Source of the DNA: a bacterium
GTDB taxonomy: Bacteria; Electryoneota; Electryoneia; Electryoneales; Electryoneaceae
Direction: 5' to 3'
DNA: 7,378 bases
Assembly (NCBI GenBank): GCA_014729955.1
Contig: WJJA01000116.1
Coordinates: forward strand, 1-7,378
Below, piece by piece: positions 1 through 4,337 of this stretch. The position numbers were made by a program, and so were the translations under genes. Numbering within the stretch: the stretch's first letter is position 1; each line of letters starts with the position of its first letter. The notes under the pieces are model-generated. The model worked only from the letters and a program-made list of their open reading frames with translations, made no database searches and was not told the origin of the DNA.

Positions 1-262
1 ATGAAGCTGTATTGCCATACCGCGAATCCTTCGCAACAAAGCAGATGACGCAGTTGGGACCGCCCGAAAGGGGGAATGAATAGATGAATTCGCCTTGAAA
101 ACATTCTGTACCGAAGCAAAACCATATAGCGCGACACTATCTTTTTGTTAATATAGTATTTAGAAAATAATATTTTCTTCATTCATGAAATATTCGGGCT
201 AAGGCAAGCGGGCTCCGGGTATAAATGCATCACCCCGGCTCATGGATCACCCCGGCGGTCTG
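1..262. other. Left flank without a convincing gene
   Basis: No ORF here looks like a real complete gene. Plus-strand frame 3 is open from the window edge to a TAG at 81-83 and reads plausibly (it begins EAVLPYRESF), so it could be the C-terminal end of an upstream gene, but 26 codons are too few to decide. From about 120 to 190 the sequence turns AT-rich and contains a 17-bp palindrome (listed separately). At 229-256 the 11-mer ATCACCCCGGC occurs twice with a 17-base period. CCGGG (215-219) and CCCGG (234-238) could form a weak stem downstream of the radical SAM gene, but no T-run follows it on the minus strand, so I do not call a terminator. Confidence 0.5.
162..178. repeat. 17-bp AT palindrome, possible operator
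   Basis: AGAAAATA and TATTTTCT are perfect 8-base inverted arms around a single central A. The site lies in an AT-rich stretch about 85 bases beyond the stop codon of the radical SAM gene. Perfect odd-length palindromes of this size are typical of sites for dimeric regulators, but no start codon with a ribosome binding site follows nearby on either strand, so any regulated gene would lie outside the left edge. AT-rich sequence also makes chance palindromes more likely. The symmetry is seen; the role is inferred. Confidence 0.35.
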
Positions 263-1177
263 TTACCACTCATCGGCCTGATCGTAGCCACGCAGGAGCC
301 CCAGGCGATACTTATAGTCGAGCAGTCGTGTGTACTCCTCCGCCGAGATACGACGATTCCAGAACGGCTTGCGTTTCGCCTCCCAGTGGGGGAAGTAGTG
401 GGGCATGAGGGAAACATAGGTGCGCGTGCCCAGGTTTGAAGCGATCCAGTTGAGGACCGTTTCGGTATCGGCGAAACTGTTGGGCAGAATCAGGTGACGC
501 ACCATCAAGCCTCGAAGGGCACGGCCGTGCTCATCGACAACCAGGTCGCCGACCTGCCGTTTCATTTCAAGCATCGCCGAACGATTGACCGTGGTGTAGT
601 TGCCGACGCCGGACGCGTTTCCACGGTTGTCGCTACCGTACTTCGCATCGGGCAGGTAAATGTCGATCAGGCCGTCGAGCAGTTTCAGGGTTTCCACGCT
701 GTCGTACCCACCGGTATTATACACGATGGGAATCGAAAGGCCCTTGTTGAAGGCGAGTGACAGCGCTTCCACGATACCCAACACCTGCGGGGTGGGCGTG
801 ACAAGATTGATGTTATGCGCACCGTGCTTCTGCAATTGAAGCATCATGTCTGCCAATTCTTTCGCGTGAATCACATGGCCTCGCTGCAGACGGCTGATCT
901 CGTAATTCGAGCAGTAAAAACAGTTGAGTTCACAACCGGAGAAGAAGATTGCGCCGCTACCGTTCGTGCCGGAAAGGACGTTCTCCTGGTTGTGCGACAA
1001 ACCGTAACTGTGCACCAGCAGGTTGTTTGCGAGACCGCAGTCGCCGGTTTCCCCGAAGATGCGGCGTACACGGCAATTGCGCGGGCAGAGGTGACAGATC
1101 GTCATGCGGCGAATCAGTTCGGGGGTACGCGAAGAGGCGAGGTACGAGCGATTTTCTGAGTGCAATACGTCCACCAT
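263..1177 (-). CDS. PflX-type radical SAM protein (pyruvate formate-lyase activase-like)
   Basis: This is a radical SAM enzyme of the COG1313/PflX group, relatives of the glycyl-radical activase of pyruvate formate-lyase. Their substrates are mostly unknown. Numbering from the ATG at 1177 (304 residues), the 4Fe-4S/SAM motif CxxxCxxC is GCELNCFYC with Cys at about 82, 86 and 89, preceded by SGAIFFSG as in the family. An N-terminal Cys group, CHLCPRNC at about 28-35 plus GDCG at about 46-48, is also a family hallmark and may hold extra metal. The reading frame extends upstream to a TTG at 1300, but that part is AT-rich, unlike the family, and contains a good minus-strand promoter, so I prefer the ATG at 1177. 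No clear Shine-Dalgarno precedes it, so the exact start is uncertain. No glycyl-radical enzyme gene is present in the window, and the gene stands alone, divergent from its right-hand neighbour. Confidence 0.88.
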   Translation of the reverse strand: MVDVLHSENRSYLASSRTPELIRRMTICHLCPRNCRVRRIFGETGDCGLANNLLVHSYGLSHNQENVLSGTNGSGAIFFSGCELNCFYCSNYEISRLQRGHVIHAKELADMMLQLQKHGAHNINLVTPTPQVLGIVEALSLAFNKGLSIPIVYNTGGYDSVETLKLLDGLIDIYLPDAKYGSDNRGNASGVGNYTTVNRSAMLEMKRQVGDLVVDEHGRALRGLMVRHLILPNSFADTETVLNWIASNLGTRTYVSLMPHYFPHWEAKRKPFWNRRISAEEYTRLLDYKYRLGLLRGYDQADEW

Positions 1178-1236
1178 GGCTGATATCCATGTGCTGATAG
1201 ATCGGTTTGTACGTGGTATGATTGTAGTGCAATTAC

Positions 1237-1265
1237 ATAATATTGATTCGTTGACAACATTGCAA
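1237..1265 (-). promoter_or_regulatory. Sigma70-like promoter for the radical SAM gene
   Basis: Read on the minus strand, TTGCAA (1265-1260, 4 of 6 matches to TTGACA) is followed after exactly 17 bases by TATTAT (1242-1237, 5 of 6 matches to TATAAT). Transcription would begin near 1230 and leave a leader of about 50 bases before the ATG at 1177. The promoter sits inside the upstream extension of the reading frame, which argues against the TTG start at 1300. Confidence 0.45.
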
Positions 1266-1309
1266 TAAGAACCGATGGAAAATTTCGAGAAAGTCTGCAA
1301 TAATGGAGA

Positions 1310-1349
1310 CGTTATGAGAGTCTAACATGTCATAACGATTGTAATGACA
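1310..1349. promoter_or_regulatory. Overlapping inverted repeats sharing one half-site (operator candidate)
   Basis: CGTTATGA at 1310-1317 and TCATAACG at 1330-1337 form a perfect 8-base inverted repeat with a 12-base spacer. The right arm, read as TGTCATAAC from 1329, pairs again with GTAATGACA at 1341-1349, whose complement is TGTCATTAC. Three copies of a TCATAAC/TCATTAC half-site therefore lie in 40 bases, in alternating orientation. They lie just upstream of the minus-strand promoter and well upstream of the plus-strand one, as expected for a regulator that binds as more than one dimer. The sequence pattern is seen; binding by a protein is inferred. Confidence 0.45.
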
Positions 1350-1386
1350 GAGTCGGGAAGGGGCCGGGTGGTGTGGTTGTAAAGGG

Positions 1387-1407
1387 TGTCCGGTACATGA
1401 CCGGACA
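1387..1407. other. 8-bp perfect hairpin, possibly part of a three-way junction
   Basis: TGTCCGGT (1387-1394) pairs with ACCGGACA (1400-1407) around a five-base loop. No T-run follows on either strand, so it is not a normal intrinsic terminator. Two outer pairings are compatible with it if the stem is shortened to 6 bp: GGGTG (1384-1388) with CACCC (1443-1447), and GACC (1411-1414) with GGTC (1437-1440). Together these would give a three-way junction of about 64 nt. I do not recognise a known riboswitch. The best plus-strand promoter lies downstream of it, so it would need another promoter to be in a transcript. Confidence 0.35.
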
Positions 1408-1517
1408 AAAGACCGATTGACATCATCAGGTTGCGAGGTCGGCACCCCTCCGGTCGGTTTCATGAACGAGCGAAACCGTTTGAAAAGTTTCTCGAAAGCT
1501 CTGGAGATTGCCGGTCC

Positions 1518-1542
1518 TTTTCATGTGAAAATGTGTTACAAT
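1518..1542 (+). promoter_or_regulatory. Extended -10 promoter with overlapping palindrome
   Basis: TGTTACAAT at 1534-1542 matches the extended -10 form TGnTATAAT with one mismatch. No good -35 hexamer lies 16-18 bases upstream, which is usual for extended -10 promoters. The palindrome TTTTCA-TG-TGAAAA (1518-1531) occupies the place where an activator or repressor would contact this promoter. Transcription would start near 1549, about 34 bases before the lipoprotein ATG at 1583. Confidence 0.45.
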
Positions 1543-1582
1543 ACCTTCGAAATCCAAAGTTGAATTGAAGAGGAGTGAAACG

Positions 1583-2125
1583 ATGCGGACTCTGGCGGTT
1601 GTGCTGGTTGCGGCGTTGACCGGCTGGTGGTCGATGGGCTGTATTGTTTTGTCGGCTCATCAATGGGATGTCAGGTTAAACGAGGACGGTACCGGGAGCG
1701 GCACCCTGGTTTTCCATAACCTGGGATGCGACGAAGAGGACGATTCCACTTACAATGCAGATTTCAAGCTGCTCTACGAAGATTATCTGCTTGGCGATTC
1801 CCTCGATGCGGACTATCCCAAACTCAACATCACCAAGCGGGAACTGTTCCGTGAAACATGGGACGGTGAAGAGGTGTTGAGCGGGAAGATGAGCTTCACC
1901 TTTTCGGATGTTGAGGACCTGGGGGTGTACCACTACAAGCCGAAAAACCTGTACCTGTACCGTCCGTCTGAGTCCCTGCAATCTTCGAATGGTTTCTTTA
2001 CCGGCGACGAGACCACCCCGCAGGTCATCCTCTGGGAAGACAGCGAGCGCAGTTTTCAGCTCACGACGACGACCACCTCCACCATTGCCCGGAGCTTCCT
2101 GCCGAAATGGAAGGAAATTGAGTAG
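1583..2125 (+). CDS. Putative lipoprotein, family not recognised
   Basis: This encodes 180 residues starting at the ATG at 1583, which has a good Shine-Dalgarno (GAGGAG, 7 bases upstream). An earlier in-frame TTG at 1565 is rejected because it lacks such a site. The N-terminus is a signal peptide, with Arg2, a hydrophobic stretch at 4-13 and Cys20 in SMGC. The lipobox is not classical at -3, so lipidation is likely but unproven. The mature part is acidic and hydrophilic with predicted beta character. It opens with QWDVRLNEDGTGSGTLVF (27-44), later has LSGKMSFTF (99-107), and carries five Thr in a row at 161-165. The opening faintly recalls LppM/DUF3153-like envelope lipoproteins, but that is a guess. 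It is probably periplasm-facing and is transcribed with the small membrane protein that starts 2 nt after its stop. Confidence 0.75.
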   Translation: MRTLAVVLVAALTGWWSMGCIVLSAHQWDVRLNEDGTGSGTLVFHNLGCDEEDDSTYNADFKLLYEDYLLGDSLDADYPKLNITKRELFRETWDGEEVLSGKMSFTFSDVEDLGVYHYKPKNLYLYRPSESLQSSNGFFTGDETTPQVILWEDSERSFQLTTTTTSTIARSFLPKWKEIE

Positions 2126-2127
2126 AC

Positions 2128-2322
2128 GTGTGGTTTCGTAAGCGGTATCGTCTGCCGTTTGTCCTGGCAGTGGTCGCCAAGCTGGGCGCGATTGCGGCTC
2201 TGGCATACGGCCTCAAGGAGAGTGAGAAACACACCGGCCTGGTGCGCTCTTACTTTCAGCCGGAGCAGGTGATCGACAACGTGATTCAACTGGTACGTAC
2301 CATCCGCCGGATGAGTGCTTGA
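2128..2322 (+). CDS. Small single-helix membrane protein
   Basis: This encodes 64 residues from a GTG at 2128, only two bases after the stop of the lipoprotein gene, which suggests translational coupling. A weak Shine-Dalgarno (AAGGAA, about 12 bases upstream) lies inside the upstream gene. The protein starts with a basic cluster (WFRKRYR), then one hydrophobic helix at about 9-28, then a basic, amphipathic tail (about 34-64) ending RTIRRMSA. The positive-inside rule places the short N-terminus in the cytoplasm. An intrinsic terminator 33 bases after the stop closes the unit. I do not recognise the family. A role as membrane partner of the lipoprotein is inferred only from the gene pairing. 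Confidence 0.6.
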   Translation: MWFRKRYRLPFVLAVVAKLGAIAALAYGLKESEKHTGLVRSYFQPEQVIDNVIQLVRTIRRMSA

Positions 2323-2354
2323 CCACTTGCTTTCCGTCGGATCTTTTGTAAGTT

Positions 2355-2380
2355 AACCGCTCTGAACGAGCGGTTTTTTT
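2355..2380 (+). terminator. Intrinsic terminator, directly before the carotenoid gene
   Basis: AACCGCTC (2355-2362) pairs perfectly with GAGCGGTT (2368-2375) around a five-base loop, and an unbroken run of T extends from the stem to 2380. This is a clear rho-independent terminator for the 1583-2322 unit. Only five bases then remain before the ribosome binding site (GAGG, 2386-2389) of the next gene, so it could equally act as a conditional terminator or leader attenuator for that gene. Confidence 0.88.
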
Positions 2381-2394
2381 ATTATGAGGCATAC

Positions 2395-3171
2395 ATGATG
2401 TGGACAGCCTGGGAAACGGCGTTGAGTGTGCTTGGGGGTACGGTGCTGATCCTGCTGGTGGTGGACAGGATTGCCCAGCGCATCGGCCGGCCGCCGGGCA
2501 TGCTGTTCAATGCGCTCCTGGTATGGGCGATGTTTCTGACCGTCCTGGCGCACATGGGGTACACGCTTGGATGGACACGTGCGCTGCTGTTTCTCGCAGT
2601 GACGTCCATCGTGCCTACGGCCATGGAATGGGTCGGCACACGCTGGGGTATCATCTTCGGGCGTTATCGCTACACGGAAAAGGCCGGCCCGACGGCACTG
2701 CCCGGCATCCCCTGGCTGATCGTGGTGATGTGGCCGGTGATCATCTATCCCTGCCTGATCGCAGCCCATGTCGTGATGCACTTGGTAGGTCTCCCGTACG
2801 ATGCCGCCGCGCTGCTGCTGACGGCGCTGTTCGCAACCCTGATCGATCTTGTTCTGGACCCGGTAGCTGTGCATGACGGCTTGTGGCAATGGGAGAAAGG
2901 CGGGAAGTGGTACGGGGTGCCGCGCAGCAATTTTGAGGGCTGGTTTCTGACTGTGCTGCTGACCGTGTACCTGCTGTTCAAAATCGGTGTTTCCTTCGAT
3001 CCCCCGTCAGAGCAAATAAGCGCATTCGTGTTCCTGCCGGTTTTCTTTGCGGCGGTGCTGACTGCCTATTTTATTCCGGCGGTCTTCAACCGCGGGATGA
3101 AGAAACTCGCCTGGATTTCTGCCGGGTCGGCGCTGCTGTTCGCCGGCCTGTACGGGGCAACCTTGATGTAG
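2395..3171 (+). CDS. cruF: Carotenoid 1,2-hydratase-type membrane protein (CruF/DUF422 family)
   Basis: This encodes 258 residues of the PF04240 carotenoid biosynthesis family, whose members include CruF and the archaeal bisanhydrobacterioruberin hydratase. These add water across an end-group double bond of acyclic or monocyclic carotenoids, giving 1'-hydroxy products that are often glycosylated later. Family signatures are visible: MEWVGTRWG then FGRYRY (about 77-93), GPTALPGIPWLI (98-109), DLVLDPVAV (151-159) and WYGVPRSNFEGW (172-183), with conserved Glu78, Asp151 and Asp155. The chain is mostly hydrophobic, with about seven membrane helices. Two ATGs in a row (2395, 2398) both follow GAGG at 2386-2389, and the second has the better spacing. 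No other carotenoid gene (crtB, crtI, glycosyltransferase) is in the window. The precise substrate cannot be read from sequence, so the symbol names the family. Confidence 0.87.
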   Translation: MMWTAWETALSVLGGTVLILLVVDRIAQRIGRPPGMLFNALLVWAMFLTVLAHMGYTLGWTRALLFLAVTSIVPTAMEWVGTRWGIIFGRYRYTEKAGPTALPGIPWLIVVMWPVIIYPCLIAAHVVMHLVGLPYDAAALLLTALFATLIDLVLDPVAVHDGLWQWEKGGKWYGVPRSNFEGWFLTVLLTVYLLFKIGVSFDPPSEQISAFVFLPVFFAAVLTAYFIPAVFNRGMKKLAWISAGSALLFAGLYGATLM

Positions 3172-3284
3172 ACCCGACAGGCGTGCTCAGCGGGATTGCA
3201 TGGATGTCGTGGACGCTTGAACACAGCGGGAGTGTGTCGCACATTGTAATGCTGTTGAAACCAGTCATGATCAAAGGACGAAAG

Positions 3285-3797
3285 ATGATACGCCGAATCG
3301 CAAGATTCGAGTTTCTGCTGTGCATGGTTCTTTTCCTGATGGTCGCCGCCGGGTCCGGGTGTGCACGAAAAGAGACGCCTGGTCGAAAGGAAGCTGCCTC
3401 TTCGGCCGGGGAAAACGTCCACAACGCGATTCCGGACAGCCTGATTCCTCCGTACGTCCCGGGTGACAAGCAACTATGGCCGGATTCAGTAAGCTTTTCG
3501 CGCGATGCGATGAACCAGGTGGTGATGCTGAGGACCGGGAATCTCTATGGCATCTATCACCGTAACCGTGTCCGTCTCGGCAATCCTGAGGGGACCGTGA
3601 CCTTCCGTTTCCAGATTCATCCCGACGGCAGTGTGTCCAGCGTGGCGGTCGAAAAACAGGACTGGGATCAGCCGGCCGGCGAGATCGCCGATTCGATGGC
3701 AAACGATCTGGCGGGCTGGACGTTTCCGCCGGGATTGTCGAAAAGTACCAAAGCCACGCAGACGTTTTCCTTTGCGCCGGATCGAGGGATGCGATGA
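3285..3797 (+). CDS. Putative lipoprotein with AgmX/PglI (TonB-C-like) domain
   Basis: This encodes 170 residues from the ATG at 3285, chosen because AAAGGA lies 6 bases upstream and a signal peptide follows at once. Earlier in-frame starts at 3183 (GTG), 3204, 3249 and 3267 lack both. The signal sequence has RR at 3-4, a hydrophobic core at 10-22 and a lipobox-like GSGC with Cys26 as acceptor, although Gly at -3 is atypical. A polar linker (27-60) follows. The C-terminal half (about 83-164) matches the AgmX/PglI C-terminal pattern: GIYHRNRVRLGNPEG, then VTFRFQIHPDGSVSSV (104-119), then DLAGWTFPPG (141-150). In gliding and other multicomponent envelope systems this fold resembles the TonB C-terminus and is thought to contact envelope partners. 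Here it is lipid-anchored rather than on a TonB-type membrane helix. The stop overlaps the next start (ATGA), so the two proteins probably work together. Confidence 0.75.
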   Translation: MIRRIARFEFLLCMVLFLMVAAGSGCARKETPGRKEAASSAGENVHNAIPDSLIPPYVPGDKQLWPDSVSFSRDAMNQVVMLRTGNLYGIYHRNRVRLGNPEGTVTFRFQIHPDGSVSSVAVEKQDWDQPAGEIADSMANDLAGWTFPPGLSKSTKATQTFSFAPDRGMR

Positions 3798-4258
3798 GCA
3801 GCCGGGAAGAAGGGAAGACGACTGGTCCGAAACAGGATCCGTTGCGCGCGGTCTGGATTGCCTACTGGCGGCAGGTTACCCTGGAAGGTGTGCTGCTGAT
3901 CGTGGGCTTGTTCGCCTGGATCTTCACGGTAAACATGCTGCTGCAGGTGTTCGGGTTCCGTGACGGTCTCGGGTGGTTCCTGTATGTCCTGGTCGCGGGA
4001 CTGCTTTATCTCGCGGCGGGCTGGGTGATCAAACCGTTCATCCGGCTGCGGCATGCACCCCGATCTCCGCGAGCGTCGCGTCTGCCCGATGCGGTCGAGG
4101 TCATCGTACCGTCTCTGCGCGGACGAACAGAAAAAGAAATGCGGTCGACGCTGGAACAGGGCAAACCCGGTCGTCACCTGCCGAAACGGCGTCTGCTGCT
4201 GTTTGCGCTGTTCTCCGCTCCGGGCGTGTTTGTCTTCCTGTTTCTATCGCTGTTGTGA
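3794..4258 (+). CDS. Small three-helix membrane protein
   Basis: This encodes 154 residues. Its ATG at 3794 shares ATGA with the stop of the AgmX/PglI-domain gene, and GAGGG five bases upstream is a good Shine-Dalgarno. A charged N-terminal tail (1-28) precedes two helices at about 30-50 and 61-83. A basic cytoplasmic-looking stretch (84-132, rich in Arg and Lys, with EVIVPSLRGRTEKE at 102-115) leads to a third helix at about 133-154 that ends the protein. No family is recognised. Overlap with the lipoprotein gene suggests co-translation, perhaps an inner-membrane partner for that periplasmic domain; this is inference. The gene is last in its block and converges on otsA. Confidence 0.7.
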   Translation: MSSREEGKTTGPKQDPLRAVWIAYWRQVTLEGVLLIVGLFAWIFTVNMLLQVFGFRDGLGWFLYVLVAGLLYLAAGWVIKPFIRLRHAPRSPRASRLPDAVEVIVPSLRGRTEKEMRSTLEQGKPGRHLPKRRLLLFALFSAPGVFVFLFLSLL

Positions 4259-4292
4259 TTACCACCCGCACTCATTCCTGACGTTCCACGCA

Positions 4293-4334
4293 TACAATTC
4301 ATCATTCGCCATTCTTAATTCGTAATTCGTCATT
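4293..4334. repeat. Degenerate heptanucleotide tandem repeat between convergent genes
   Basis: Six consecutive seven-base units fill these 42 bases. On the plus strand every unit ends in [A/C]ATT, for example CATCATT, CGTAATT and CGTCATT. On the minus strand the units read roughly AATkrCG. The array starts 35 bases after the stop of the three-helix gene and ends three bases before the otsA stop codon, so it fills most of the spacer. Similar short heptameric arrays are known in intergenic DNA of cyanobacteria and some other bacteria. No GC hairpin with a T-run is visible in the spacer, so termination of both convergent units is unexplained. Confidence 0.7.
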
Positions 4335-4337
4335 ACA

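Larger units (their letters stand above)
1178..1582. other. Divergent intergenic region with regulatory structure
   Basis: About 400 bases separate the radical SAM start from the lipoprotein start. I see no believable gene here. The 76-codon minus-strand ORF at 1233-1463 has no ribosome binding site, no recognisable features, and overlaps the promoter and inverted repeats. The region holds, in order, a minus-strand sigma70-like promoter (1237-1265), a cluster of half-sites (1310-1349), a strong hairpin (1387-1407) that may belong to a larger fold (1384-1447), and a plus-strand extended -10 promoter (1534-1542). The spacer is long for a simple divergent pair and probably carries regulatory information for both genes. 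Confidence 0.55.

Noticed and set aside
1178..1300. Upstream TTG start (1300) for the radical SAM gene
   Set aside because: The added 41 residues are unlike the family, AT-rich, and contain a well-spaced promoter on the same strand.
1400..1455. TPP-riboswitch-like words (GGGGTGCC, AACCTGATG) on the minus strand
   Set aside because: The conserved CTGAGA core and the order and spacing of the TPP helices are absent, so the words look coincidental.
1233..1463. 76-codon minus-strand ORF in the spacer
   Set aside because: No ribosome binding site, no recognisable features, and it covers the hairpin, the inverted repeats and the promoter.
1676..2206. Minus-strand ORF of 176 codons
   Set aside because: Antisense to the lipoprotein gene, which has a promoter, ribosome binding site, signal peptide and terminator on the plus strand.
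2353..2889. Minus-strand ORF of 178 codons
   Set aside because: Antisense to the carotenoid hydratase-type gene and rich in His, Gln and Arg, as expected for the complement of membrane-protein codons.
3222..3250. Promoter before the AgmX/PglI-domain gene
   Set aside because: TGTAAT at 3245-3250 resembles a -10, but the only TTGA-type -35 (3217) is 22 bases away, so the support is too weak to list.
3183..3284. Upstream GTG/ATG starts for the AgmX/PglI-domain lipoprotein
   Set aside because: They would put 34 or fewer extra residues before a signal peptide, and only the ATG at 3285 has a well-placed Shine-Dalgarno.
4293..4334. Heptamer array as a CRISPR
   Set aside because: Units are seven bases, adjacent, degenerate and without spacers.
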